Below, piece by piece: positions 18,892-29,500 of a stretch of DNA of 64,000 nucleotides. Numbering within the stretch: the stretch's first letter is position 1; every line of letters starts with the position of its first letter. The notes under the pieces were generated by a model that did no database searches, was not told where the DNA came from, and saw only the letters and a program-made list of their open reading frames with translations. A program made the position numbers and the translations under genes. Origin of the DNA: Novosphingobium barchaimii LL02 (GTDB lineage Bacteria; Pseudomonadota; Alphaproteobacteria; Sphingomonadales; Sphingomonadaceae). Location: the NCBI RefSeq assembly GCF_001046635.1, contig NZ_KQ130454.1, positions 7,501-71,500 on the forward strand. The letters run 5' to 3'.

Positions 18892-19874
18892 GGGATGATG
18901 CGCGCTGGCTCGCGGCGGCCGCCGCGCTGGCCGCACGCGCACGTCCTCTCAGCCGGCCTAATCCGGGCGTCGGCGCTATCGTGGTCCGCGATGGCCGCGT
19001 AGTGGCGCGTGGCTGGACGCAGGCAGGCGGACGCCCCCATGCCGAAGCCGTGGCGCTGACTGCCGCCGGCGACGCCGCCCGGGGCGCGACGCTCTACGTC
19101 ACGCTGGAGCCCTGCGCCCACCGCTCGGCGCGCGGCCCCGCCTGTGCGGATCTGGTAAGCGAATCGGGCCTTGCCCGTGTCGTCGTCGGCTGTATGGACC
19201 CCGATCCGCGCACCTCGGGCGCCGGTATCGCACGCATCCGCGAGGCCGGGATAGCCGCTGATTTCCTGCCCTCGCCCGCCTGCGCACGCAGCCTGTCCGG
19301 CTACCTTGTCTCAAAGCGGCTAGGGAGGCCCGAGGTCACCCTGAAGCTTGCCCTCTCGCTCGACGGCTGCATCGCCCTGACCAGCGGCGAAAGCCAGTGG
19401 ATCACCGGGGCTCAGGCCCGCGCCCATACCCATGCGATGCGCGCCCGTTCGGACGCGATTCTGGTCGGCCGCGGCACTCTGCGCGCTGACAATCCGCGCC
19501 TCGACGTGCGCCTGCCCGGACTGGAGGATCGCAGCCCGCAGCGCTGGGTGCTCACCCACGGGCCCGTGCCCGAGGGCTGGCGCGCTCTGTCCTCGCCCAC
19601 GGATATCTTCCGCATGGAGGGCGTGCTGCACCTTTTCGTCGAGGGCGGGGCGAAGACGGCCACGGCCTTCCTCGCCGCCGGGCTGGTCGATCGGCTGCTG
19701 ATCTACCGCGCCCCGGTCCTGCTGGGCGGCCGCCCTGCGCTGGGCGACTTTGGCTTGTCCGCACTGGCCCAGGCCCACGGCCAATGGCGCCTGACCGAGC
19801 GCCGCCAGCTTGGCAGCGACACGCTCGAAGTCTACGACGCTCGAAATCCAACCGACAGCTCCTCGGAAAGCTAG
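18888..19874 (+). CDS. ribD: Bifunctional riboflavin deaminase/reductase RibD
   Basis: 328-residue RibD. The N-terminal deaminase has the zinc site H51-A-E53 (PHAEAVAL), with C76 and C86 in [12 protein letters not shown]. The C-terminal reductase begins near residue 145 ([13 protein letters not shown]) and contains the NADPH/substrate segments [20 protein letters not shown] and [18 protein letters not shown]. It catalyses the second and third steps of riboflavin synthesis from GTP. The GTG at 18888 overlaps the upstream stop and is the only sensible start. No FMN riboswitch is visible upstream. Confidence 0.95.
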   Translation: MRDDARWLAAAAALAARARPLSRPNPGVGAIVVRDGRVVARGWTQAGGRPHAEAVALTAAGDAARGATLYVTLEPCAHRSARGPACADLVSESGLARVVVGCMDPDPRTSGAGIARIREAGIAADFLPSPACARSLSGYLVSKRLGRPEVTLKLALSLDGCIALTSGESQWITGAQARAHTHAMRARSDAILVGRGTLRADNPRLDVRLPGLEDRSPQRWVLTHGPVPEGWRALSSPTDIFRMEGVLHLFVEGGAKTATAFLAAGLVDRLLIYRAPVLLGGRPALGDFGLSALAQAHGQWRLTERRQLGSDTLEVYDARNPTDSSSES

Positions 19875-19878
19875 ACCC

Positions 19879-20496
19879 ATGTTCACCGGAATCGTCACCG
19901 CCGTCGGCACCATCCGCGAAGCCCGCCAGGCGGGCGACCTGCGCGCCGTCATCGCCTGCCCTTTCGATCCCTCGGGTATTGCCATAGGCGCCTCGATCGC
20001 CTGCTCGGGCGTGTGCCTGACCGTGGTGGACAAGGGCGGCACCGCCGGCGATGCCTGGTTCGCGGTCGACATCTCCGCCGAATCGGTGGCCCGCACCGTT
20101 CCGGAGCGCTGGCGGCAGGGCGGCCACCTCAACCTCGAACCCGCACTCAAGCTGGGTGACGAACTGGGCGGCCACATCGTCACCGGCCATGTTGACGGTG
20201 TCGGCTCCGTGGTCAGCATCGAACCGGTGGGCGATTCGCACCGCGTTGTGATCGCTGCGCCCAAGGAACTGGCTCCTTACCTTGCCCCCAAGGGCTCGAT
20301 CACCGTGGACGGCATTTCGCTGACCGTGAACGAGGTAAGCGACGAAGCTGACGGCTCGTGCCGCTTTACGCTCAACATCATCCCCCACACCGCAGAAGTA
20401 ACCACCATCGGCGCAATGCGCGAAGGAGACGGGGTGAATCTGGAGATCGACGTACTGGCCCGCTATCTCCAGCGAATGCAGTCGCTGCGCGGTTGA
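19879..20496 (+). CDS. ribE: Riboflavin synthase alpha subunit
   Basis: 205-residue riboflavin synthase, which dismutates two 6,7-dimethyl-8-ribityllumazines. It has the classic MFTGIV N-terminus and two lumazine-binding barrels, each with the family signature: IACSGVCLTVVD in the first half, SITVDGISLTVNEV in the second. GGHIVTGHVDGVG lies between them. It starts 4 bases after ribD. Lumazine synthase and RibBA genes are not in this window. Confidence 0.95.
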   Translation: MFTGIVTAVGTIREARQAGDLRAVIACPFDPSGIAIGASIACSGVCLTVVDKGGTAGDAWFAVDISAESVARTVPERWRQGGHLNLEPALKLGDELGGHIVTGHVDGVGSVVSIEPVGDSHRVVIAAPKELAPYLAPKGSITVDGISLTVNEVSDEADGSCRFTLNIIPHTAEVTTIGAMREGDGVNLEIDVLARYLQRMQSLRG

Positions 20497-20651
20497 GTTA
20501 AAGATCTGAATTTCAGGCCCTTTCATGCGCACCCTCCAACCGTTCCTCTCGCCTGTCGCCCGTTTCACGGCAGGGCTGTGGCAACCCCGACAAACTTCGG
20601 GTGTTGCGAAGGGGATAATTGGAAGAGGGACAATAATGCGCGGGACACTGC

Positions 20652-21752
20652 TTGCCTGAACCGATCAGCGCCGAAGCGCGCCGCCGATCCGATGCGATCC
20701 GCGTTGCCCGTGTCATCTGCATAACCGGCGTCGTCTACGTCCATGCCTGGACGGGGCTCGACGGATACAGTCTCGAACTGGCCCGGGGCACCCCGCAGGA
20801 AGTATTCCGCTGGGTGCTGATGGAAGTGTTCGGCCGCAGCGCTGTGCCCTTGCTTGGCCTCATTTCCGGCTGGCTGGTCGCAGGATCGAGCCGCACGCAG
20901 GACTGGCGCTCGCACATCGCCCGAAAAGCCCGCACGATATTGCTGCCGATGGCGCTGTGGAACGTACTGGCGATCATCCTCGTATCGGGTGCGGCATGGC
21001 TTCTGGGCCTCGCCGCACCGATGCCGCAGTCACTACGCTGGGTGATGGAGGAAACGCTGATCCTCACTCACCCGCCCGACATCAACGTGCAGATGCCGTT
21101 CCTGCGCGATCTGTTCCTGTGCATGGTGCTGGCCCCGCTGCTGGTACGTCTGCCGACGTGGACCCTGGGCCTGCTCGCGCTTGCCGCAGGGGCCTGCCAT
21201 ATCGCCGGTATCGGCCCGCCGGTGATCCTGCGCGCCTCGATCCTGATGTTCTTCACCATCGGCATCATCGCCCGCCGCAACGGCCTTGCCGAGCGCGTGG
21301 CCTTCGCGCCGCTGGTGCTTACCGCCCTGCCCTTCGCGGTGCTGATGCCACTGCACCTGTATGTTTCGCTCGGCGATGCGAGGCCGTTCGACGACGCCTC
21401 GACCGCCGCGCTGGACCTTGCCGCGCGCGTCGCCGCCTCTATCGCCGTCTGGCGCCTTGCCTGGGAACTGGCGGCGAGCCGCGCGGCGCGGCCTCTCCAG
21501 CGGATAGAGCCCTACATGTTCTTCTATTTCTGCGCCCACCTCATCCTGCTGTGGCTGTTCGGGCCGCTGGTGGGCAAGCTGACCGGAAAGCTCGGCTCGC
21601 CGCTTTACCCGGTTTACCTCCTGGCCCAGCCGTTCCTGATCCTGGCCGCCGTGATCGCGGTAGCACAGGGCCTGATCCGGGTAGCTCCAGGCGCGGCGAA
21701 AGTGCTTAGCGGAGGCAGGTTGACGCGCATCACCCCCGCCGCCGCGGCCTGA
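20652..21752 (+). CDS. Acyltransferase-3 (OafA-like) family membrane protein
   Basis: About 366-residue integral membrane acyltransferase (acyltransferase family 3). Such proteins acylate surface glycans or other exported molecules. Near the N-terminus the RVICITGVVYVHAW segment carries the family His; then come about ten hydrophobic helices. The start is uncertain: the TTG at 20652 is the furthest upstream plausible codon and no strong ribosome site is present. It converges on the TSUP gene with six bases between stops. Substrate unknown. Confidence 0.78.
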   Translation: MPEPISAEARRRSDAIRVARVICITGVVYVHAWTGLDGYSLELARGTPQEVFRWVLMEVFGRSAVPLLGLISGWLVAGSSRTQDWRSHIARKARTILLPMALWNVLAIILVSGAAWLLGLAAPMPQSLRWVMEETLILTHPPDINVQMPFLRDLFLCMVLAPLLVRLPTWTLGLLALAAGACHIAGIGPPVILRASILMFFTIGIIARRNGLAERVAFAPLVLTALPFAVLMPLHLYVSLGDARPFDDASTAALDLAARVAASIAVWRLAWELAASRAARPLQRIEPYMFFYFCAHLILLWLFGPLVGKLTGKLGSPLYPVYLLAQPFLILAAVIAVAQGLIRVAPGAAKVLSGGRLTRITPAAAA

Positions 21753-21758
21753 CGCCGG

Positions 21759-22547
21759 TCACATTCGGAAAAACAGGGGGCCCGGCGCAAGCGTCAGCGA
21801 GATGAGGCCCCAGAGCGCGACGGCGATCAGCACCCCGCCGATCCACTGCGTCATGTTCCTGCCCGAGGCGCGCCGGGTCACCAGCGCCCCCAGCGGCGCG
21901 GCGACGACGCCGCCGATCAGCAGGCCCGAGGCGGCAAGCGCGAAGGACTGCAGCCCCAGCGAACCGATGAACGCCGAAAGCACGGTAACCGACACGAAGA
22001 ACTCGGCGGCATTGACCGTACCCACCGCCATGCGCGGGGTCATGCCCTGCGCGATCAGGCTGCCGGTCGTCACCGGCCCCCAGGCGCCCCCGAACGAATC
22101 CAGGAAACCCGCGACCAGCCCCAGCGGGCCGACCATGCGCATCCGCCGATAGGCCTGCGCCCGCCGCGCCCCGCGCCAGATGAGGTAGATCCCCACTGCC
22201 GCCAGATAGACCAGCACCACCGGCCGCACGAAATCGAGATGCAGGTGCGTCACCGCCCATACGCCGGTCAGGCCACCGGCAATCCCGGGGATGACGAGGC
22301 GCGAGAACAGAGGCCAGTCGACATTGCGCTGCAAGGCGTGGGAAATGCCCGAGACGCCGCTGGTGAAACTTTCCACGGTATGGGTAACCGAGGATGCCAT
22401 CGCCGGTGGCAGACCGAGCACCACCAGCAGCGAATTGGCGATGACCCCGAAGGCCATGCCCAATGCGCTGTCGACCAGTTGGGCCAGAAACCCCGCGATG
22501 ATGAAGGGGGCAAGGTCCGCCCAGGGAATCGCAGAAAGATCGATCAT
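21759..22547 (-). CDS. TSUP (TauE/SafE) family transporter
   Basis: 262-residue, mostly hydrophobic protein of the TSUP/TauE-SafE family of putative sulfite, sulfonate or organosulfur exporters. It has about eight helices in two pseudo-repeats; the family Gly-rich turns are seen in FLAQLVDSALGMAFGVIAN and FLDSFGGAWGPVTTGSLIAQG. The ATG at 22547 overlaps the stop of the upstream ATP-grasp gene by four bases, so both are made from one transcript. The transported molecule is unknown. Confidence 0.88.
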   Translation of the reverse strand: MIDLSAIPWADLAPFIIAGFLAQLVDSALGMAFGVIANSLLVVLGLPPAMASSVTHTVESFTSGVSGISHALQRNVDWPLFSRLVIPGIAGGLTGVWAVTHLHLDFVRPVVLVYLAAVGIYLIWRGARRAQAYRRMRMVGPLGLVAGFLDSFGGAWGPVTTGSLIAQGMTPRMAVGTVNAAEFFVSVTVLSAFIGSLGLQSFALAASGLLIGGVVAAPLGALVTRRASGRNMTQWIGGVLIAVALWGLISLTLAPGPLFFRM

Positions 22548-23926
22548 GCCCCGCCTCCCTTGCGCGCGCCGGTCCTTCGCCGCGACTTGCCGAAGCGGCC
22601 CGCCGGAGCGGTCAGCAGGAACAGGACCGGGAAGCTCAGAGCCAGCACCGAAAGAACGCCGCTGACGATCGCGTCGGCACCGACCAGCCATGGCAGCACC
22701 GCCGCCCAGATCGCTACCGCCAGCACGACCATGAGCGTGCGTTCCTGCGCACGGTCGTCGAGGTGGTTGAGTTCGGACGCCACACGCCCTTCGAACAGCG
22801 AGCGAAGGCCGACCCCTACCGGGCTGCGGCGATCGACCAGCATCCGGGGGAAGCTGGCCTGCACCAGCGCGCCGATCCCGGTCGCGACCATGCGCAGGCC
22901 CACGGCGCTGGCAAAACGGCGGAACTCGGTATTGCGGTCGGTCAGCGCGCGCAGGCCCGCGCGGCCTCCGAAGACCATGTCGGAAAGCGCCGTGCTTTCA
23001 GCCGGCAGCGGCTCGCGTTCCCGTGCGGCGTCCTGCGTAGAGGCGACCCATTCGAGAATGGCGGTTGGCACGTCCATGCCGGTCGCCCTTTCCAACCCCT
23101 GAAATCCGGGTGCGGAATTGGCCTCGCAGATACGATAGCCGTCCTCGTCGAACAGGATGTCGATGCCGGTGATGTCCAGTTCCAGCACATCGGCCGCCTG
23201 CACCGCCAGTTCGGCCATCTCCTGCGGCGGGTTATAGGCAACCCCGACCCCGCCCAGCGAGACGTTGGACTTGAAGCCGCCCGTCAGCGAACGCCGCTCC
23301 ATCGCGGCGACGACCCGGCCGCCCACCACCAGTACACGCACGTCGCGGCCATGGCTGGCGCGCACGTAATGCTGGAGGATGAAGTCCGCCTTGGCATCGG
23401 CGCTTTCGAGCAGACCGGCGAGATCCTCGAACTGGCTGCGATCCTCGCACTTGAGAACGCCCGCCCCGCGCGTGCCCTTCAGCGTCTTGACGATCACCGG
23501 GAAGCCCAGTTCGCGCTCGACCAGGTCGATGTCGATCGGGAACGTGCCCAGGATCGTGCGCGGGATCGGCAGCCCGGCGCGGTTGAGGGTCTGGAGGGTG
23601 TGCAGTTTGTCCGCCACCGTCTCGATCGTCGCGGGGCCATTGACCAGCCGCACTCCGCGCCGCTCGATATGGCGCAAAAGGGCCAGCGTGAAATAGTCGG
23701 TCTCGGCGCCGGTACGGCAGATCACGAAGTCGGGCCGCGCCACCGGCTGGCCCTGGTACTTCATCGCCCAGTCTCCTCCGGTGCCCACCACCAGTTCGAA
23801 GCGGTGCGGCTGGAAGACGTGCATCTCGATGCCCATCGCCCCCGCCGCTTCCTGGAAACGGAACACCTCGGGCACTTCCGGGATCGCCGGGTCGAGTTCA
23901 TGCTGAAAGAGAATCCAGCCGCGCAA
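22544..23926 (-). CDS. RimK-like ATP-grasp ligase with C-terminal membrane anchor
   Basis: 460-residue protein. The first roughly 310 residues are an ATP-grasp ligase of the RimK/glutathione-synthetase type: NGPATIETVADKLHTLQTL, then FPVIVKTLKGTRGAGV with the ATP-binding lysine, and the metal site GIDILFDEDGYRICEANSAPG. The remaining 150 residues are unusual for RimK. They contain an amphipathic stretch (FRRFASAVGLRMVATGIG) and, at about 397-440, two transmembrane helices, followed by a very basic tail. RimK-type enzymes join an amino acid to a carboxylate; the substrate here is unknown. Coupled to the TSUP transporter. Confidence 0.82.
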   Translation of the reverse strand: MRGWILFQHELDPAIPEVPEVFRFQEAAGAMGIEMHVFQPHRFELVVGTGGDWAMKYQGQPVARPDFVICRTGAETDYFTLALLRHIERRGVRLVNGPATIETVADKLHTLQTLNRAGLPIPRTILGTFPIDIDLVERELGFPVIVKTLKGTRGAGVLKCEDRSQFEDLAGLLESADAKADFILQHYVRASHGRDVRVLVVGGRVVAAMERRSLTGGFKSNVSLGGVGVAYNPPQEMAELAVQAADVLELDITGIDILFDEDGYRICEANSAPGFQGLERATGMDVPTAILEWVASTQDAAREREPLPAESTALSDMVFGGRAGLRALTDRNTEFRRFASAVGLRMVATGIGALVQASFPRMLVDRRSPVGVGLRSLFEGRVASELNHLDDRAQERTLMVVLAVAIWAAVLPWLVGADAIVSGVLSVLALSFPVLFLLTAPAGRFGKSRRRTGARKGGGA

Positions 23927-24115
23927 AGCGATACGTCTCCCTATAGGCAGTTGTCATGGTGCGAAAAACGGGATGGTCTCCGCGCATACGGTAGACCGGC
24001 CTTTCAGGTGTAAATCTTGCGGCTGCTGGGAATTTCAGGCTGATGGCGCCTGTTGTCCTGCCTTGCCGTGCGCCCTAGGTAAGGCGCAATCTCCGGGCAG
24101 GAAAGGCCTTATCGC

Positions 24116-25117
24116 TTGCAGACCACCGACAACGCGCCCGACACCCCAGATATGCCCGCCGACATGATCGCGGTCCCCGGCGGCACTTTCACGATGGGAT
24201 CGGAGCGCTTCTATCCTGAGGAAGCGCCCCTGCGCCGGGTCTCGGTGGACGCGTTCCTGATCGACCGGACGCCGGTGACCAACCGCCAGTTCGCCGCTTT
24301 CGTCGAGGCCACCGGCCATGTCACCGTCGCCGAGATCGCGCCCGACCCCAAGGACTACCCCGACATGCTGCCCGGCATGGACCGCCCCGGATCGCTGGTC
24401 TTCCACAAAAGCGCCGCTCCGGTCGACACGTCGAACCCGGCCAACTGGTGGCGCTTCGAATTCGGTGCCTGCTGGCGTCAGCCGCTTGGCCCGGATAGCG
24501 ATATCGACAGCCTGGATCTGTGGGACCACCCGGTCGTCCAGATCGCCTACGGCGATGCCGAGGCCTATGCGAAGTGGGCGGGCAAGGACCTTCCTACCGA
24601 AGCCGAATTCGAATTCGCCGCGCGCGGCGGACTGGAAGGCAAGGACTATGCCTGGGGCGACGAACTTTCTCCCGGCGGCACCATGATGGCCAATACCTGG
24701 CAGGGCCTGTTCCCCTTCGCCAACCAGATGCTGGACGGCTGGGAGCGCACTTCGCCGGTCGGCACGTATGCCCCGAACGGCTACGGCCTCGTCGACATGA
24801 TCGGCAATACCTGGGAATGGACCAGCGACTGGTGGAGCGAGAAGCCCGAAACCCCGAAGAAGGCGGCCGGTAAATCGTGCTGCACCCTCAGCAATCCGCG
24901 CGGCGGCAGGCTGAAGGACAGCCTCGACCCCGCGCAGCCGGGCGTGCGTATCGGGCGCAAGGTACTCAAGGGCGGATCGCACCTTTGCGCCCCCAACTAC
25001 TGCCAGCGCTACCGCCCCGCCGCTCGCCATCCCGAGATGATCGACACGTCCACCTCGCACATCGGTTTTCGCTGTGTGTTGCGCAAACCCCGATCGCTGC
25101 CCGCCCGAATCAAATGA
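24116..25117 (+). CDS. Formylglycine-generating enzyme (SUMF1/FGE) homologue with intact active-site cysteines
   Basis: 333-residue FGE-sulfatase-domain protein. The opening is typical (MIAVPGGTFTMGSERFYPEE). The catalytic copper-binding pair is present: C291 and C296 in GGSHLCAPNYCQRYR, followed by ARHPEM and SHIGFRC. Many FGE-fold proteins lack this pair, so this one is likely a true formylglycine-generating oxidase that activates sulfatases. No signal peptide is seen, so it acts in the cytoplasm. No sulfatase gene is in the window. The TTG start at 24116 has an AGGAAAGG site; ATG codons follow at 24152 and 24164. Confidence 0.88.
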   Translation: MQTTDNAPDTPDMPADMIAVPGGTFTMGSERFYPEEAPLRRVSVDAFLIDRTPVTNRQFAAFVEATGHVTVAEIAPDPKDYPDMLPGMDRPGSLVFHKSAAPVDTSNPANWWRFEFGACWRQPLGPDSDIDSLDLWDHPVVQIAYGDAEAYAKWAGKDLPTEAEFEFAARGGLEGKDYAWGDELSPGGTMMANTWQGLFPFANQMLDGWERTSPVGTYAPNGYGLVDMIGNTWEWTSDWWSEKPETPKKAAGKSCCTLSNPRGGRLKDSLDPAQPGVRIGRKVLKGGSHLCAPNYCQRYRPAARHPEMIDTSTSHIGFRCVLRKPRSLPARIK

Positions 25118-25190
25118 ACGGTTTGTTTAGGACAACCTGCTAAGCGAGCTTCACGCGAGACGGGGCTCGTGAGACGGGGTTCGGGGTTAC

Positions 25191-26372
25191 ATGGCGGTTG
25201 ATGCGCAAACGATGATGTTGCTGACGGATGGCATTGCCTTCGTCGCCGCGACATTCCTCCTGATCGAGTGGCGTTCGCTGCGCGAGCGCTTCCTCCTGAG
25301 CTTTGCGCTGGGCTTCCTGTGCATCGTCGTCGGCTGCTCACTGGCGCCGCTGCGAGAGGTTGGATCGTTCTATATCGGCATCTGGCTTTCCAACTCCATG
25401 GTTCCGCTTGCGCACTTATGCTTCCTGCATGGGGCTGCCGCTCTCGCCGGTCGCCGGCTGGGGCGCGCATGGTTCTTCGCCCCGGCCGCGTGTTCGGCGC
25501 TGATGGCGGTGCCGGGCATGGACGCCCAGGCTCTCTCGCTGTTCAACGCCGGCTGTGTGGCCGTGCTCTCGCTTCGCGCCGCGGGCATACTGCTCGCCGA
25601 CAGGCGAACGAACGGCTCGGAGACGCAGATGCTGCTATGCACTTTCCTGTTTCATGGCGGCTTTTACGCCGTGAAGGCCTTTTGCGCCTTCGCTCCCGGC
25701 GCTTTCATCAGCCTTTACAACTACACGGGCACCATGATCGTGATTTCGCTGTTCGAGGGCGTCCTGGTGGCGGTCGCCCTGGCGATGTCGGTCGCAGGGG
25801 CACTTCGTCGCCGCCGCGAGCACCGGGTTACCCAGTTGGCTGAAAGCGATCCGCTTACCGGTCTGCTCAACCGCCGCGGTTTCGAGGCGCAAGCCAAATC
25901 CCTGCTTGCCCGCGCCGGGAAAAACGGCGGCGCCCTGCTGCTGATCGACGTCGACCATTTCAAGACTGTCAACGACAGCTTCGGCCACCACGAAGGCGAC
26001 CGCCTGCTGGTCGCCCTTGCCGACTACCTGAAGCTCAAGACCCCGATCGATGCCGTGATCGGCAGACTTGGCGGAGACGAATTCGTCGTCATCCTGCCCC
26101 GGCTCGACGAAGCCGCCGCCCTGCAGTTCGCGCAAGGCCTGTGCTCTGGGTTCGGCCGCGGCGTGGGGCCGCAACACTGCGGCACACTCAGCATCGGCTG
26201 CGCCGCATTCGGTGCAGGCACCAGTGACCTGACCGAAGTCCATCTGCAGGCCGACCGGGGTCTCTACGACGCCAAGAGCAAGGGCCGCAACCGCCCCGGA
26301 CTCGGCCCGCGAGACCTCGGCAGCTACGAAGACGACGGACCCTTCTTCTTCCCCTTCGCAGCGGCCGGGTGA
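25191..26372 (+). CDS. Membrane-bound diguanylate cyclase (GGDEF)
   Basis: 393 residues. The N-terminal 205 hold six or seven hydrophobic helices, a membrane sensor of unknown ligand. A GGDEF domain follows (SDPLTGLLNRRGFE, then LLLIDVDHFKTVNDSFGH) with an intact active site GGDEF at 294-298, so it should make cyclic di-GMP from GTP. The inhibitory RxxD site that normally precedes GGDEF is missing (TPIDAVIGRL), so product inhibition is probably absent. It lies upstream of, and on the same strand as, the large hybrid kinase. Confidence 0.9.
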   Translation: MAVDAQTMMLLTDGIAFVAATFLLIEWRSLRERFLLSFALGFLCIVVGCSLAPLREVGSFYIGIWLSNSMVPLAHLCFLHGAAALAGRRLGRAWFFAPAACSALMAVPGMDAQALSLFNAGCVAVLSLRAAGILLADRRTNGSETQMLLCTFLFHGGFYAVKAFCAFAPGAFISLYNYTGTMIVISLFEGVLVAVALAMSVAGALRRRREHRVTQLAESDPLTGLLNRRGFEAQAKSLLARAGKNGGALLLIDVDHFKTVNDSFGHHEGDRLLVALADYLKLKTPIDAVIGRLGGDEFVVILPRLDEAAALQFAQGLCSGFGRGVGPQHCGTLSIGCAAFGAGTSDLTEVHLQADRGLYDAKSKGRNRPGLGPRDLGSYEDDGPFFFPFAAAG

Positions 26373-26523
26373 CTCGACCGCCAAGGCCTCCTGCCGTTCG
26401 CCTTTCAGGGCTTCACGCAATTCACCGATTGACCGGGAACCCCCTGAAGGAAGAAGTGTTTTTCGCCTGCGAATGGCGTACGGCGAATGCGCCGGACGGG
26501 GCGCGAAGGGACACTCAAGGCGA

Positions 26524-29500
26524 ATGATGCGCAGCGAAGAGAGTGACGCCGGGTTCATGGGACTCGCTGGCGATCTCGCGCGCCGTATCGCCATGCATGA
26601 TTGGGCCTCGACTGCGGTCGGCCCGATCGAGGACTGGCCGGTCAGCCTTCGCCATACCGTGAGCATGATGCTGCCGTCCCCGGTCCCGCTGGTGTTGCTG
26701 TGGGGCCCGGAAGGCGTGATGCTCTACAACGACGCCTATTCCAGGTTTGCGGGCGGCCGCGACAGCCGCCTGCTCGGCTCCAATGTCCTCGACGGCTGGA
26801 ACGAAGTCGCCGACTTCAACGAAAACGTGATGCGCGTCGGCCTGGCCGGGGGAACGCTGAGCTACCGCGATCATGCGCTCACCCTTTACCGGAACGGCCA
26901 GGCCGAGGAATTGCGGCTGAACCTCGACTACTCGCCGGTCCCTGGTGACGATGGCAGGCCTGCCGGGGTGATCGCTGTCGTGATCGAAACCACGCAGGCC
27001 TGCAACGCCCGCAAGGTGCTGGAGGAAAGCGAGACGCGCCTGCGCTTCCTCGACACGCTTTCCCGCGCCGTGACGGATTGCCAGGGCGCGAACCAGATCC
27101 TTGAGATCACCGCCAGGCTCACCGCGCAGCACCTTGGCCTCTCGAACTGCGCTTATGCCGATATGGACGAGACGGGCGACGGTTTCACCATTCGCGGCAA
27201 CTGGCATGCTCCCGGATCGCCCTCGATCGTCGGGCACTACCGCCTGTCCGACTTCGGCACGCTGGCGGTGCGCAAACTGAATGCCGGACAGGCGCTGGTC
27301 ATCAACGACAACACCGCCGAACTGTCGCCTGAGGAGGCCAGGACCTTCCAGTCCATGGGCGTCGCCGCCACGATCTGCATGCCGCTGGTCAAGGAAGGCC
27401 GCCTGACCGCGCTCATGGCCATTCACGACAGCAGCCCGCACCATTGGAGCGATTACGAACTGAGCGTAATTCGCGAGGTAACCGAACGGTCCTGGGCGCA
27501 CGTCCAGCGCGTGGGCGCGGAAGTGCTGCTACGCGAGCGTGAGGAGTACAACCGCCAGATACTCGACGGGGCGACGGACTACGGCATCGTCGCAACCGAC
27601 CTGCGCGGCAACATCACCCTATGGAACGCCGGGGCGAAAGAAATGCTCGGCTGGACGGAAGCGGAAGTGCTGGGCAAGCCGATCGACCTGGTGTTCAGCG
27701 CAGAGGACCGCGACGCCGGACGCCCCGCCATAAAGCGGCACGAGGCGCTCCAAACCGGCCGTGCCCACGATGCACGCTGGCTTGTGCGCAAATCGGGCGA
27801 GCGGTTCTGGGGCTTGGGTGAGATGACCCCGCTCCGCGACGACGGCGGCGCCGTCATCGGCTTCGTCAAGCTGCTGCGCGACCGCACGCACGAGCATGAA
27901 GCGCAGGAAGCCCTGCGTCTGAGCGAGGACCAGTTGCGCCGCGCCCAGGTGGCAGGCGGCATCGGCCTGTTCTCGGTGGACATCGCCGCGAACACGATGA
28001 CCTGCACCGACGAACTTTGCCGGATCTTCGGCGTCGAGCAGCAGGGCGTCTTCGCACCGGAGATATTCGAGAACATGGTCGTTCCCGAAGACCGCGAGAG
28101 AGCCTCAAATTTATCGAGGCGGCACGGCGGCGCCGCCGCGCTCGATGTCGAATACCGCATTCACCGCGCCGATACCGGCGAGGAACGTACGGTCGCCCGC
28201 AAGGCCGATTTCGAATTGGACGATGCCGGCGATCCCGTACGTATGGTCGGCGTGGTGCAGGACGTTACCGACCGGCATCGCACCCAGCTCGCCCTCGAAA
28301 AAAGCGAGGCGCAGTTCAGCACCCTTGCGCAAAACATGCCGACGCAAGTGTGGACTGCGCGCGCCGATGGCCGGATGGATTGGTTCAACGACCGGGCCTA
28401 CGCTTATGCGGGCGAACAGCGCGGCAGCTTCGAGGCGGATGGCTGGTCCCGAATCGTCCATCCCGACGAGCGCGGTGCCGTGCTCGAACGGTGGGCCGAG
28501 TCAGTCGCCACTGGCGAGGTCTACGACACCGAAATGCGCCTGCGCGATGCGAACGGGCACTACCGCTGGCACCTTGTCCGCGCCCTGCCGCTCACCGATG
28601 CGCGCGGGGCCATCTCCGCATGGGTCGGCACCAACACCGAGATCGAGGCGCAGAAAAAGGCCGAAGCCGCGTTTGCCCAGGACCGCGACCGGCTGTGGAC
28701 GATCACCCGCGACCTGATGCTGGTCTGCGATTTCAACGGCACCATCACGGCGGTCAACCCATCCGCGGAACGTCTGCTCGGCTGGCACGAGGGCGAGATG
28801 CTGGGCCGCCGCATCGCGACCTTCATCCACCCCGAAGACCTTGAGTCGACGGCCGCTGAAGTCGTCAAGCTGTCCACCGGCAAGCGGACCGTCGCTTTCG
28901 AGAACCGCTACCGCGCGCGCGACGGCGATTACCGCCTGCTGGCCTGGACCGCCGTGCCTGACGAACAGCGCATCCATGCCATCGGCCGCGACATCACCGA
29001 TCAGCGCACCGTCGAGGAGGCTTTGCGCCAGAGCCAGAAGATGGAAGCGGTCGGCCAGCTTACCGGCGGCATCGCGCATGATTTCAACAACCTGCTACAG
29101 GGCATCACCGGCAGCCTCGACGTCATGCACAACCGCCTCGCGCAGGGCCGCACCGGCGACCTCGAACGCTGGCTGACCGGCGCGCGCGCCTCGGCGGAGC
29201 GGGCGGCGGGCCTGACGCACCGCCTGCTGGCCTTCTCGCGTCGTCAGCCGCTCGATCCCCGCCCGGTTCGCACCAATCCGCTGGTCGCCTCGATGGAGGA
29301 CATGCTGCGCCGCACGCTGGGCGAGCATATCGAGCTGGAATTCGTGCTGGCCGGCGGCCTGTGGCTGACGCAGTGCGACCCAAACCAGCTGGAAAGCGCG
29401 ATCCTCAACCTGGTCATCAACGCGCGCGATGCCATGCCGGGCGGCGGCAGGTTGACGATCGAAACCTGCAACGCCCACCTCGACGGCCACTATGCCGCCC

